From: Gemmatimonadota bacterium
GTDB taxonomy: Bacteria; Gemmatimonadota; Gemmatimonadetes; Longimicrobiales; Gaopeijiaceae
Assembly (NCBI GenBank): GCA_021295815.1
Contig: JAGWBQ010000016.1
Span: 1 to 64,000, forward strand
DNA length: 64,000 nt
Direction of reading: 5' to 3'
Part shown: in pieces, positions 1-9,094 of the stretch
Numbering within the stretch: position 1 is the first letter of the stretch
How the letters are laid out: each line of letters opens with the position of its first letter
Position numbers and translations under genes: made by a program
Notes under the pieces: model-generated
Told to the model about the DNA's origin: nothing
The model's database searches: none
What the model saw: only the letters and a program-made list of their open reading frames with translations

Positions 1-356
1 ACACCATCCCCGGCAACCTGGCCAAGAACGAACTCCGGAACCGTTCTCGCAACCCGGTATTCCTCTTTCAGAGTCTCGTGTCCAAGTGGAAGGAGGAGGA
101 CCGTCCCTTGGAGTGGGAAGATCCGCGCAACCGACCCGACGACCTTTATCGGAAGCGGTTTCTCGTGCGAAGGGTCGAGGATGCCGTTGCTCAGCTCTCG
201 CCGGACCACCGGGTCGTCTTCCTGCTTCGCGAGTTCGAAGGGAAGTCCTACGAGGAGATCGCCGGGATCGTCGGTTGCAACCTGGGCACCGTAAAGAGCA
301 GGCTGAACCGAGCCCGCAACAACTTCGCCCGCATCGTGGCGCCGATGGTCGACTGA
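1..356 (+). CDS. ECF RNA polymerase sigma factor, 5'-truncated
   Basis: The reading frame is open from the window edge (first full codon at 3), so the N-terminus lies outside. The visible part starts in the end of sigma region 2 (residues AKNELRNRSRN) and ends with a complete region 4: LSPDHRVVFLLREFEG, then a helix-turn-helix with SYEEIAGIVGC and TVKSRLNRAR, the usual -35 recognition helix. It should direct RNA polymerase to a small regulon. The next gene encodes a zinc-binding anti-sigma factor, the standard partner. The GTG at 78 is internal, because coding signal continues upstream of it. Family is clear; regulon is unknown. Confidence 0.9.
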   Translation, partial: TIPGNLAKNELRNRSRNPVFLFQSLVSKWKEEDRPLEWEDPRNRPDDLYRKRFLVRRVEDAVAQLSPDHRVVFLLREFEGKSYEEIAGIVGCNLGTVKSRLNRARNNFARIVAPMVD

Positions 357-377
357 CCTTGATGGTCGACTGACCTT
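344..377. repeat. 17-bp perfect tandem duplication over the sigma-factor stop codon
   Basis: The 17 bases at 344-360, which hold the last codons and the TGA of the sigma gene, are repeated exactly at 361-377. The second copy lies outside the gene, so the protein is unaffected. It looks like a recent slippage duplication, or an assembly artefact. Confidence 0.9.
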
Positions 378-480
378 ATCGAATAGGCGACGGCTTCGGA
401 GGGCGGCCCCGGGATTCGCGACAGCCGCGCTTCGGGCTCCGGCTCCGGAACCGGAGGTGCCCGGATTTGTAGTAGTTGGC

Positions 481-1047
481 ATGTCCTGCACGAAATTTCT
501 GGCCCGATACTCCGAGTTTCTCGACGGTTATCTGGCACCTTCGGACTTCGCGGCGTGTGAAGAACATCTGCGCGAGTGCTCGAGCTGCCGCCGCTACCAC
601 AGAGTGCTGGGCCGGGCGCTTGGAATCTTGCGAAGCCTGCCCGAAGTCGTCCCTTCGCACGATTTTCTGGGTCGGCTGAAGCATCGCATGTACAACGAAC
701 GACTCCGGCCGACGAGAACTTCGGCGATCTCCGGAGCGACGCTCTTCTCCATGGCGGCGATCGTCATCGTATTGGCTTGGTCGCCCACCTTGTGGAAGCA
801 GATGCGTACCGATTCGACCGTTCAGCACGGGGTATCGGCTGACGCGGACCTCAGGATGGCGGTCTCGACCGAGCCCTCCCGGCAGCCGAGCGGCATGGCG
901 GCTCGGGTATCCCGGCAGCAGGATCCGAACGCGCTCCCGGCGGCGCTCTGGGGGGACACCAACCACCTTCTCTACCGGTTTTCCCCGGTCGCGCGCCGCT
1001 ATCAGGCGGACCCTGTCAGCGAGCTGAACACGGCCGTCGATCATTGA
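481..1047 (+). CDS. Membrane anti-sigma factor with zinc-finger (ZAS) domain
   Basis: 188 aa from ATG 481; an in-frame GTG at 457 would add eight residues. The N-terminal domain carries the HxxxCxxC zinc motif of ZAS anti-sigma factors (HLRECSSC), preceded by CEE. One transmembrane helix follows at about residues 80-100 (LFSMAAIVIVLAW), then a low-complexity extracytoplasmic tail of about 90 residues. By family knowledge the cytoplasmic domain holds the sigma factor encoded just upstream until an envelope or redox signal releases it. The gene ends inside the holA start (TTGA overlap), so the sigma pair is coupled to the replication and repair genes downstream. The signal sensed cannot be read from sequence. 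Confidence 0.82.
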   Translation: MSCTKFLARYSEFLDGYLAPSDFAACEEHLRECSSCRRYHRVLGRALGILRSLPEVVPSHDFLGRLKHRMYNERLRPTRTSAISGATLFSMAAIVIVLAWSPTLWKQMRTDSTVQHGVSADADLRMAVSTEPSRQPSGMAARVSRQQDPNALPAALWGDTNHLLYRFSPVARRYQADPVSELNTAVDH

Positions 1048-2066
1048 CCGGACGGATGCCCCCACGGCTCGACCACGAGCGGGGAGGGTCGTTCCTTCTC
1101 CATGGTGACGACGAATTCAGAAAGAGCGAGGTCGAACGCGCTCTTTGCGACCGCTATCTCGACCCCGCCACCCGCGACTTCAACTTCGACCTCTTGCGGG
1201 GCGGCGAGATCGGGCCGGAGAGCCTGATCGCGGTGCTCACCACACCCCCGATGATGGCGGAGTGGCGAGTCGTTCTCCTGCGCGACACGCAGCGGCTGGC
1301 ATCCGGTGCGAAGACCCGGCGCGCGCTGCTCGCCGTGGTGGAGTCCATGCCTGCGGGGCTGGTCGTCGTGATGAGTTACACCCTGTCACGGGGCAGGCAG
1401 CCCAAGTTCTTCAAGGATCTGCGCAAGGCTTCGGCGAGCGCCGAATTCAACCAGCTCTCCGATTACAAGTTGCACGAATGGGTGATCTCTAGGGTCGGCG
1501 AGCTCGGCGGCAAGATCCAGCCCGAGGCGGCACGGGCCGTGACCGCATCCTCCGGCAACGATCTCGGCATACTGGCTCAGGAGCTCGACAAGCTCGTCGG
1601 CGTCGCCGGTGACGGTCCGGTTACCGTCGATACCGTGCGGGCGGCAGGCGTCCGCGTGCCCGCCATGGACCGGTGGAGGTGGTTCGATCTGATCGGTGAT
1701 CGGTCGTTCGATGCCGCGCTGAACTCGCTCTGGGACGTTCTCAACCAGAGCCAGACCGGACGCTCGGAGTCGGTGGTCGGTCTGGTAAGCGGTCTCACGA
1801 CTCACTTCCTCCGGCTCGGTCTTGCCGCCGAGGGTGGACGCCGACAGCTTGCGCCCGCGCTTTCACGCCAATCCTGGCTGGTCGACCGCATAGTGCGTCA
1901 GAGCCGAAGGTGGAGTGCGGCGGAGATCGAGGCGGCCCTCGAGGGCCTGATCAGGCTCGACCGGCTTCTAAAGGCCAGCGCCCACTCCGACGTTCACTAC
2001 CTGGAGGAGTGGCTGCTCGCTCGCAAGGCGCACACCTCGGTGCGGGCCGCCCGCCCGGCGGCGTAA
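1044..2066 (+). CDS. holA: DNA polymerase III delta subunit (clamp loader)
   Basis: 340 aa, normal length for HolA. The N-terminus GGSFLLHGDDEFRKSEVE matches the delta opening, where a P-loop-like fold has lost nucleotide binding. Middle and C-terminal helices (SSGNDLGILAQELDKL, HYLEEWLLARK) fit the family's lid and collar domains. Delta opens the beta sliding clamp during clamp loading. The start used is TTG 1044, whose bases overlap the anti-sigma TGA. ATG 1056, four codons later, is an alternative, and neither has a strong Shine-Dalgarno. A SPOR lipoprotein gene follows after 12 nt and then mutS. Confidence 0.85.
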   Translation: MTGRMPPRLDHERGGSFLLHGDDEFRKSEVERALCDRYLDPATRDFNFDLLRGGEIGPESLIAVLTTPPMMAEWRVVLLRDTQRLASGAKTRRALLAVVESMPAGLVVVMSYTLSRGRQPKFFKDLRKASASAEFNQLSDYKLHEWVISRVGELGGKIQPEAARAVTASSGNDLGILAQELDKLVGVAGDGPVTVDTVRAAGVRVPAMDRWRWFDLIGDRSFDAALNSLWDVLNQSQTGRSESVVGLVSGLTTHFLRLGLAAEGGRRQLAPALSRQSWLVDRIVRQSRRWSAAEIEAALEGLIRLDRLLKASAHSDVHYLEEWLLARKAHTSVRAARPAA

Positions 2067-2078
2067 AACGGGTCCGCC

Positions 2079-3014
2079 ATGAGTCCGCGAACACCCTCGG
2101 TACGGATCTTCGCGCTTCCTGCGGCCCTTGCGGTCCTCCTGGTTTCGCCATTCGACGGGTCTCCTCAGACGCCTCCGACACCCGAAGAGCTTCTCTCGGA
2201 CATAACGCTGCTCGCAACAACCGGCCGCACCGAGGAGGCTCGTGCGCAGCTCGCGGACTGGTGGAGCACCCAGCGGGGCGAGGCCATGCCGAGATCGGTC
2301 GAGCGGGCGCTCTGGTGGCGCGCACGGCTCCAGACCGACCCACTGGCGGCCACGCGGGATTTTCGTCGCCTGCTGGTCGAGTACCCGTCGGGACCCTACG
2401 CCGACCTGGCCCTCCTTCGTCTGGTGCAGGGTGCGCGGGCGAGCGGCGATTCCGTGGCCGAAGAGAACTACCTGGAATCTCTCGCCCGAGGCTATCCCGG
2501 CTCTCCCGGCCACCAGGCGTCACTGGCCTGGGCGCGGGGCGAGGAGGTCCGGCTCCAAGCTGCCGTGCTGATGGACGGCAGGTTCGACGTCGTTCCCGGC
2601 CGGCTCGCCGCGGCGCCTGCTCTGGACGCCACGGACGACATGACCGCTTCGACGAGCGACGCCGAGATGGGCGGCGAGGGCCTGGAAAGGAGCGACGTGA
2701 ACCCGAAACACCCGCCACCCGAGGCGGACTCGGGAACGGAAGCCGGTTCACCGGCGGGCCAGCCGGCAGCTCGCTACGCCGTCCAGCTGGGCGCCTTTCG
2801 TGAGATTTCCCGTGCCGAGAGGCTCATGGACAGGGCGGTGGAGCGTGGGCTCGAGGTCCGAATCGTGCGTTTGCCCGAGAGCGAGCTTCACTATGTGCGG
2901 GTGGGGAAGTACGGAATCGCGGCCGAGGCCGACGAGCTCCAGGTCCGGCTCACCGAGCTCGGATTTCGAACCTTCGTGGTTCGAGATGCTCACGAGGAAA
3001 GGCCGGCCAGGTAG
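2079..3014 (+). CDS. Exported SPOR-domain protein
   Basis: 311 aa. A hydrophobic signal (residues 8-25, IFALPAALAVLLVSP) is followed by a helical TPR-like region (about 35-160) with short tetratricopeptide-style pairs such as LLVEYPSGPYADLALLRL. An acidic, low-complexity linker follows (about 180-230). The C-terminal SPOR domain (about 232-305) starts at RYAVQLGAF and contains RVGKYG. SPOR domains bind peptidoglycan lacking stem peptides, typically at division sites, so this is probably a periplasmic cell-wall-binding protein. It sits between holA and mutS. I cannot assign a more specific role. Confidence 0.78.
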   Translation: MSPRTPSVRIFALPAALAVLLVSPFDGSPQTPPTPEELLSDITLLATTGRTEEARAQLADWWSTQRGEAMPRSVERALWWRARLQTDPLAATRDFRRLLVEYPSGPYADLALLRLVQGARASGDSVAEENYLESLARGYPGSPGHQASLAWARGEEVRLQAAVLMDGRFDVVPGRLAAAPALDATDDMTASTSDAEMGGEGLERSDVNPKHPPPEADSGTEAGSPAGQPAARYAVQLGAFREISRAERLMDRAVERGLEVRIVRLPESELHYVRVGKYGIAAEADELQVRLTELGFRTFVVRDAHEERPAR

Positions 3015-3070
3015 GATCGCGCTCGAACCAGGCTTTCGGCGGGTTCCCTAAGGCCTTTCCGCCTTGCACG

Positions 3071-5773
3071 ATGTATCTTGGAGGCATGCCGAACCACGAC
3101 ACTCCGCTCATGCAGCAGTGGCGCGAGGCCAAGGCCAAGGATCCCTCGGCCTTGCTCGCGTTCCGTGTGGGTGACTTCTACGAGTTCTTCAACGAGGACG
3201 CCGAAAAGGCTGCGCCGCTGCTCTCGCTGACCCTGACGGCGAGGAACAACGGCAACGCCGCCAAGACCCCGCTGGCGGGCTTCCCGGCCAAAGCCCTGCC
3301 GGAGTATGTGCGCAAGCTGGTCCAACTAGGTGAGCGGGTGTCGATCTGCGAGCAGACCGAGACCCCCGCCCAAGCCCTCGGAAGCGTCGTCAAGCGCGAG
3401 GTGGTCGAGACGATCACTCCGGGTACGGTCCTCGACGACGCTCTGCTCGACGCCGGGCGAAGCAGCTTTCTGGTCGCGCTGGTGAAGGGGCGCGGCGACT
3501 CCTATGGCTCGGCCGCGCTCGAACTCACGACCGGAGAGCTGATCGGCATGCGCTTCCCGGCGGACGACCTCGAGGCCGAGCTGGGCAAGCTCGAACCAGC
3601 CGAACTTCTTCTCCCTCGCTCGCTGTCCCAGGAGCCCTCGTTCGCGGAATCCTTCGAGGCCGCGCCCGCCCCACGAACTCTGCGCGAAGACTGGTACTTC
3701 GACCCCGAGAGCTGCGGAGAGGAGGTTCTGCGGGCCTACGGACTCCACTCGCTGGACGGGCTGGGGGTGGAGCCTTCCGAAGCGGCGATCATCACCGCCG
3801 TCGGGGCGCTGATCCGTTACGTGAAGGAGGTCAAGCCGACCGTCGGAGGACATTTGCGACGGCTGCGGGTGGTCAGATCCGGACACACCATGCTCCTGGA
3901 CGAGATGACCCGGCGAAATCTCGAGATCGTGACCCCGCTGCGTCCCGGCGAGACCGATGTCACCCTGCTCTCGGTTCTCGACGACACGGCCACGCCGATG
4001 GGCGCTCGCCTGTTGCGCCGCTGGCTTCTGGAACCGCTCCTGAGCCTCGAGGAGATCGACCGGCGCCACGATGCCGTGGAACGTCTGGTTTCCGACCGCC
4101 CCGGACGAAAGAAGCTCGCGTCGGAACTCTCCGGCGTCGGCGACCTCGACCGACTCGCCGGGAAGCTCAGTCTGGGCCGAGGGGCTCCTCGTGATCTGGC
4201 CTGGCTGCGAGATTCGCTGCGCTCGCTGCCGGGAGTGAGGGACACCGTGCGCTCGCTTCGGGCGACCGCCCTCTTCGAAGCCGGGCCTTCGGGAGCCGAT
4301 GGCGCGCCGCCGGACACAGACGCGCCTCCCGACACCGGCCGGAAACGGACCGCCGCAACGGATCTGCTCGAGGCCGCCGCCGATCTTGATCTCGTTGCCG
4401 ATGCGCTCTCGCTGCTCGACTCGGCCCTCGCGGACCGACCTCCTCAGAGTCTTGCCGAAGGCGGGGTGATTCGGGAAGGATGGTGCCCGGAACTCGACGA
4501 GCTGCGAGCCGCCCGCGACGGAGCCCAGGACTTCATCGCCTCCATGGAACGGAGGGAGCGCGAAGCGACCGGCATCCCTTCGCTCAAGATGGGCTACAAC
4601 CGCGTCTTCGGGTACTTCATCGAGGTCACCCGTCCGAAGTTGGATCAGGTTCCCGAACACTACCTGAGACGCCAGAGCCTTAAGGCCGCCGAGCGTTTCG
4701 TCACCCCGGAGCTCAAGGAGTGGGAAGAGAAGGTCGTCGACGCCGAACTGCGCATGGCCGATCTGGAAGCCCAGGCCTTCGCCGAGCTTCGCGAACGGAT
4801 GACCTCCTTCGTCCCCCGTCTCCGGAAGAGCGCCGCGAGAATAGGCGAGCTCGACGTCCTCTCCTCTTTCGCTTCGGTGGCCGTGAGCCGTCGCTACGTC
4901 CGACCGAGCATGCACGAAGGCTACGCCCTCGAGGTCCGCGGGTCGCGCCACCCGGTGGTGGAGGCCATGATGCCTTCCGGCGAGTTCATCCCCAACGACG
5001 TCGTGCTGGACAGGGAGAAGAACGTGGTCCTCCTCACCGGACCCAATATGGCGGGCAAGAGCACCGTGCTGCGCCAGATCGGCCTTATCCAGCTTCTTGC
5101 GCAGACCGGTTCCTTCGTGCCCGTCACCCATGCCCGCATACCGGTCGCGGATCGGATCTTCACCAGGGTGGGCGCTTCCGACAACCTCTCCCGGGGCCAT
5201 TCCACCTTCATGGTGGAGATGAACGAGACCGCCGCCATAATCAACGGCGCCGGCGTTCGCTCCCTGATCCTGCTCGACGAGATCGGGCGCGGCACATCGA
5301 CCTACGACGGTGTATCCATTGCCTGGGCGGTAACCGAACACATCCACGACCGCATCGGCGCCAAGACGCTCTTCGCCACGCACTACCACGAGCTCACCAG
5401 GCTCGCGGAACGGCTCCGGGGCGTGAGCAATCTCAAGGTTCTCGTGAAAGAGGTCGACGAGAACATCGTTTTTCTTCGCAAGCTCGCCAAGGGAGAGGCC
5501 GATCGTTCCTACGGCGTTCAAGTTGCGAGAATCGCCGGGCTTCCCACCGCGGTCGTGAACCGGGCCAAGGCGCTGCTCACAAACTTCGAAGGTAGGGACG
5601 GAACTGCGGTCATGCTTCCGGAACCCACCAAACAGTTCCAGCTCTCCGTCTTCAACGCCGACCATCCCGTGGTCTCCGAACTTCGCTCTCTGAACCCCGA
5701 CGACCTCTCGCCCAGGCAGGCCCTCGAACTCGTTTACCGACTCGTCCGCGAAACCATGAAGCACGATGAGTAG
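3071..5773 (+). CDS. mutS: DNA mismatch repair protein MutS
   Basis: 900 aa, slightly longer than usual (about 850-880). The mismatch-reading Phe-x-Glu is at residues 36-38 (GDFYEFF). Domain order is MutS I, connector, lever and clamp, then ATPase with Walker A GPNMAGKST at about 657 and Walker B LILLDEIGRGTSTYDG at about 732. A proline- and aspartate-rich insert (about 410-440) in the lever region explains the extra length. MutS recognises mispairs and recruits MutL, which is not in this window. The start could be ATG 3071 or ATG 3086; GGAGG lies only one base from the second ATG, too close for a normal ribosome site. The stop overlaps the start of the next gene. Confidence 0.95.
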   Translation: MYLGGMPNHDTPLMQQWREAKAKDPSALLAFRVGDFYEFFNEDAEKAAPLLSLTLTARNNGNAAKTPLAGFPAKALPEYVRKLVQLGERVSICEQTETPAQALGSVVKREVVETITPGTVLDDALLDAGRSSFLVALVKGRGDSYGSAALELTTGELIGMRFPADDLEAELGKLEPAELLLPRSLSQEPSFAESFEAAPAPRTLREDWYFDPESCGEEVLRAYGLHSLDGLGVEPSEAAIITAVGALIRYVKEVKPTVGGHLRRLRVVRSGHTMLLDEMTRRNLEIVTPLRPGETDVTLLSVLDDTATPMGARLLRRWLLEPLLSLEEIDRRHDAVERLVSDRPGRKKLASELSGVGDLDRLAGKLSLGRGAPRDLAWLRDSLRSLPGVRDTVRSLRATALFEAGPSGADGAPPDTDAPPDTGRKRTAATDLLEAAADLDLVADALSLLDSALADRPPQSLAEGGVIREGWCPELDELRAARDGAQDFIASMERREREATGIPSLKMGYNRVFGYFIEVTRPKLDQVPEHYLRRQSLKAAERFVTPELKEWEEKVVDAELRMADLEAQAFAELRERMTSFVPRLRKSAARIGELDVLSSFASVAVSRRYVRPSMHEGYALEVRGSRHPVVEAMMPSGEFIPNDVVLDREKNVVLLTGPNMAGKSTVLRQIGLIQLLAQTGSFVPVTHARIPVADRIFTRVGASDNLSRGHSTFMVEMNETAAIINGAGVRSLILLDEIGRGTSTYDGVSIAWAVTEHIHDRIGAKTLFATHYHELTRLAERLRGVSNLKVLVKEVDENIVFLRKLAKGEADRSYGVQVARIAGLPTAVVNRAKALLTNFEGRDGTAVMLPEPTKQFQLSVFNADHPVVSELRSLNPDDLSPRQALELVYRLVRETMKHDE

Positions 5774-6137
5774 AGCCCGGGCCGCTTCCCGGGCGTCGGC
5801 GTTCGTCGTCCTCGGGGCGATCGGGTGCGGCGATGTCGAGCCTCCCGTTCTCCTGGACGAGCAGGAGTCCGTCCGCTACCCCTTTCCGGCCTGGGACGCG
5901 GGCACGGTCGGAGAGGTCATGCTCAGAGTGCGGGTGACCCCCGACGGCACGGTCGATTCGGTCGAGCTCCAAACCACATCGGGAAAACCGGCCCTCGACT
6001 CCGCCGCGCTGGTCGATGCGTGGAAGCTGCTCTTCGAGCCCGCAAGGCGAGCGGACGAGGAGATCGCAGCCTGGGTCTCGGTGCCGGTGCGGTTCGAGCG
6101 GGAGGATTCCGTCGTTTCCGAGGAGCACGGTCCGTGA
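5766..6137 (+). CDS. Small exported protein with TonB C-terminal domain
   Basis: 123 aa. A short hydrophobic leader ends in a possible lipobox (GAIGC, cysteine about 21); the remainder is one TonB_C-like domain. It has the typical beta-strand pattern RVRVTPDGTVDSVEL, then SSG-like TTSGKPALDSAAL and WVSVPVRFE. The long proline-rich periplasm-spanning arm of classical TonB is absent, so it is unlikely to energise receptors by itself. It may be a lipoprotein paralogue of the domain. It overlaps mutS (ATG inside the mutS end) and ddl (GTGA overlap), so all three are translationally coupled. Confidence 0.7.
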   Translation: MSRARAASRASAFVVLGAIGCGDVEPPVLLDEQESVRYPFPAWDAGTVGEVMLRVRVTPDGTVDSVELQTTSGKPALDSAALVDAWKLLFEPARRADEEIAAWVSVPVRFEREDSVVSEEHGP

Positions 6138-7138
6138 AGATCGTCGTCCTCATGGGCGGTCTCTCCGACGAGCGCGAGGTATCGCTCGCTTCCGGAGCGC
6201 AGGTCGCCAACGCACTACGCGAGGCCGGTCACGAGGCGCTGGCTGTGGACACGGTCGCCGGCGCGCTCGACGAGGCCGAGGAGCGCAGGTTGCTTGCGGG
6301 CGGGGTCGGGCGCAGCCCCCCGGCGGGCGACCGTCTTGCGCGCCTCTCCAACGCTCGCGTCTCCCAGCTCGCTCTCGCCCCGCCGACTCACGACGCCGAC
6401 GTGTTCTTCCTCGCCCTTCACGGAGGAGCCGGCGAGGACGGCTCGATCCAAGGCCTGCTCGACATGGCCGGAGTCGCCTACACCGGCAGCGACAGACTGG
6501 GATGTTCGCTGGCGATGGACAAGGAGGTAACCAAGAGACTCTTGCGGGAGGCCGGTGCGCCCACGCCCGATTGGCGTCTGCTCGACGAGTGCTCGGACAT
6601 GGAAATCGAACGGGCCCTCGGTCTTCCGGTCATCGTCAAGGCGGCGAACGGCGGTTCGTCTCTGAGACTGACCCTCGCCAAGGACAGGGAGCAACTGGCG
6701 CTGGTTCGTCGCGAGAGCCGCTCCTGGAACGACGTGGTTATCTGCGAACGCTACCATCCGGGGAGGGAGTTCACCGTGGGCGTCGTTGGCGGCGACCTGC
6801 TTCCCGTCGGTGAGATCGTGCCGAAGCGCGAATACTTCGACTACATCTCCAAATACCAGACCGGGATGGCCGAAGAGATCTTTCCGGCCGGGATCGATGA
6901 CGGGCTGGCGACACGACTCCAGGAACTCGCTCTCGACGTCTTCCAGGCTCTCCGCATGCGCGACTACGGAAGAGTCGACTTCATGGTCGACGGGGAAGAC
7001 CGACCGTGGTGCCTGGAAGCCAACGCCTCGCCAGGTATGACGGCCAACTCTCTGCTCCCCAAGGCGGCGGCCGCAGCCGGTATCGGGTTTCCCGATCTCT
7101 GCGACCGACTGGCTCGCCTGGCTGCGGAACGCGGGTGA
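6134..7138 (+). CDS. ddl: D-alanine-D-alanine ligase
   Basis: 334 aa from GTG 6134, which overlaps the previous stop as GTGA; the open frame upstream is not coding. It has the ATP-grasp layout: N-terminal VLMGGLSDEREVSLASG, the catalytic loop LHGGAGEDGSIQGLLD, the ATP-binding segment with NGGSSLRLT, the omega-loop-like YFDYISKYQTG, and the metal-binding end LEANASPGMTANSLLP. The enzyme makes the D-Ala-D-Ala dipeptide for peptidoglycan. Small departures from consensus (GGSSLRLT instead of GSSxGxxK-like, NASPGMT instead of NTLPGMT) leave room for slightly altered substrate use. Family identity is firm. Confidence 0.9.
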   Translation: MKIVVLMGGLSDEREVSLASGAQVANALREAGHEALAVDTVAGALDEAEERRLLAGGVGRSPPAGDRLARLSNARVSQLALAPPTHDADVFFLALHGGAGEDGSIQGLLDMAGVAYTGSDRLGCSLAMDKEVTKRLLREAGAPTPDWRLLDECSDMEIERALGLPVIVKAANGGSSLRLTLAKDREQLALVRRESRSWNDVVICERYHPGREFTVGVVGGDLLPVGEIVPKREYFDYISKYQTGMAEEIFPAGIDDGLATRLQELALDVFQALRMRDYGRVDFMVDGEDRPWCLEANASPGMTANSLLPKAAAAAGIGFPDLCDRLARLAAERG

Positions 7139-7244
7139 CGCCTCCACGCGGCTTCAAAGGCGCACGCACTCCCTTCAGACGACCCCTCCTTCCGAATCCC
7201 AAGTGCACCTGCTGGTAACGCCCCTGGGGTAGCCTGATCCCGCT

Positions 7245-7814
7245 TCAGCCGACACCGCCCAGATACCTTGCCGGGATCGGAAATGCTTCGCTCTCGCTCA
7301 GCCAGTAGATGGAGATCACCCACCAGCGCTCGCCGTCGTCGAGGAGCTGGATGGAGTTGATGCCCCTCGCGAAAGGCTCCGGATCGGTTACGCTGCGTCG
7401 CGACTCGTATGTCGAGAACGCGTGCGCGATCACGCCGTACTCTTCGGTGACCCGATGTACTTCGACCTCGTGGAAGCCGTCCCGCTCGAGCATGCCGCCG
7501 ACACGTTCGGCGTATTCCGCAGGTGTGATGACGACTCGCTGGAAGCCTTCGCCGTCGGGGCGCCCCACGACCGGGTTCAGCGTGGCTCCCGGTGCGAAGA
7601 GCGAGCGAAACCGGTCCCAGTCCCGCTCGACTCCGGCGTCTCCCGAAATCACGTCGTAGACCGCCGCGATGATGGCGTCGATCGAGGCCACGTCGGCGGG
7701 ATCGGCTTGAGGCGGCTCCGCCTCCTGAGCTCCCGCCGGACTGCCGGGCGCGAGGGCCGCGATAAGTAAGGCTAAGACGGCGAAACGGCGGAAAGGCGTG
7801 CGCGCTGGCAGCAT
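7245..7814 (-). CDS. Secreted NTF2/SnoaL-fold protein
   Basis: 189 aa. A signal peptide (residues 10-30, AVLALLIAALAPGSPAGAQ) precedes a SnoaL/NTF2-like cone: an initial helix IDAIIAAVYDVIS, RDWDRFRSLFAPGATLNP, then beta strands ending with NSIQLLDDGERWWVISIYW. Secreted members of this fold are common in Gemmatimonadota and most have no known role. It lies alone on the minus strand, convergent with ddl. I cannot name a substrate. Confidence 0.7.
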   Translation of the reverse strand: MLPARTPFRRFAVLALLIAALAPGSPAGAQEAEPPQADPADVASIDAIIAAVYDVISGDAGVERDWDRFRSLFAPGATLNPVVGRPDGEGFQRVVITPAEYAERVGGMLERDGFHEVEVHRVTEEYGVIAHAFSTYESRRSVTDPEPFARGINSIQLLDDGERWWVISIYWLSESEAFPIPARYLGGVG

Positions 7815-7951
7815 GGCGGGCGTGGGGTGGGGTGACAGGCTTCGAGCCGTACACTCGTTGCGGAGGCGGGTGCCCTCTATCCGCCAGAACGCTGGCAGCG
7901 CAGGTCTGGCGCAGCCGGAAGAGGACAGCGGTGCAACCTGTAGGTCGGGCG

Positions 7952-8831
7952 CTACCTCACCTCGGGCGGAAGCCTCTTGACCACTACGGTAGGCACGTCG
8001 AACTCGTCCGTCTCGACGTAGGCGGCCAAACCGTTGGGGCCGAACGCCGAGAACATGGTAGCACCGCTCTGTTGGGGGAAAGTCCCCACGTATTGTCCGT
8101 CCGGGCTGATGACGTCGATAGGCGAGTCGGGCGGGCGAGAGGTGCTGAACGACACTCCGGTCACAACGCTACCGAGTATGTGGTCCTCCCATGGGTAGCC
8201 GCCGTCGGGAGTGCGTCGTACCCAGACACCGCCAGACCAGGTGGTTCTTAGGTCGTCGATCTCCTGTAAGGCCAACCGAGCAACGTTCCTCCTGCTTCCG
8301 CTCTCAGGAGGTAAGCCCTCGTGCCTTCCGGAAAGCCAGCGTACGCTTCCGGCCGCTCAGGTTCGCTGCCGGCTTCGGCTGGAAAATTAACCATCCGGGG
8401 CTCCCGCCCGGGCCGGAAGACATGGAACGCCCTGTGCCCGAAGTCGGGCACGACCGTCGTTCCGTCCCGGAAAGTGACTGCCGATCTGGCCAATTGAAAC
8501 TCGCCTGGACCCTCTCCCGGTCGACCGACCGTCGTCACGAATGCGCCTAAGGAATCAACGACCAGGACACGCAATTCACCTCCGGCGACCACGGTGCCAA
8601 CGACGGCAGCGATGTGCAGGTTGCCATCTGCGTCGAACCCAGAGAAGTGACCGACGTCAACTGTTCCCAGTCCGCGCCTCCGTCTCCCACCCGAAACACC
8701 TCATCGAAATTGGCCGACAGGGCGACATCTTCCGCAGGGAGCTCGACGACGGGAGCTTGGGGTGCCAAAGAAGCTGGCAGCACCCAGCACAGCAGGTAGC
8801 AGAATGCAAGGTTAACCGAGCGAGGAAGCAT
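7952..8831 (-). pseudogene. Frameshifted 6-bladed beta-propeller protein
   Basis: Three overlapping minus-strand fragments form one broken propeller. The first (8831 to about 8635) has a signal peptide and DEVFRVGDGGADWEQLTSV. The second (about 8635 to 8260) continues with DADGNLHI, VVDSLGAFVTTVGRPGEGPG and the propeller motif PGEFQLARS. The third (8275 to 7952) gives [11 protein letters not shown] and the family C-terminus [11 protein letters not shown]. Two single-base shifts, near 8635 and near 8262, separate them. The joined product would be about 290 aa, shorter than the intact homologue at 50187-51308 (373 aa), so part of the middle may also be lost. A sequencing error could fake one shift; two make decay likelier. 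Confidence 0.75.
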
Positions 8832-9094
8832 GGAAAGGTATCCGAATCGAATTGAGTGTCCGGTTTCTCTTTACAGGTGATGGCCTCAGAGTGGTCCATT
8901 GGGTCCGAACCGATCAGCGGCCCTGAAGCCGAGGGGCAGGAAGATAGCTCGATTCGGTCGCCGTGCGGAGACCGTTTGCTTCGGCCCGAGCACAGGACGA
9001 CCCGATCAGTCCGGCACCTTTCGGCCAATGTCTCCCTCACTAGTCAGGCCGGGACGCGGCGCCGCGAGACCGGCTGCGGCTCACCCGACCACCC

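Noticed and set aside
3074-3088. TATCTT six bases before the second ATG of mutS, as a leaderless promoter
   Set aside because: No -35 match, mutS is inside a tightly packed operon, and the hexamer alone is too weak; the same hexamer occurs elsewhere by chance.
3326-5764. Long 812-aa minus-strand open frame
   Set aside because: It lies fully antisense to mutS, whose motifs are unambiguous; the protein has no recognisable motif and is a high-GC shadow frame.
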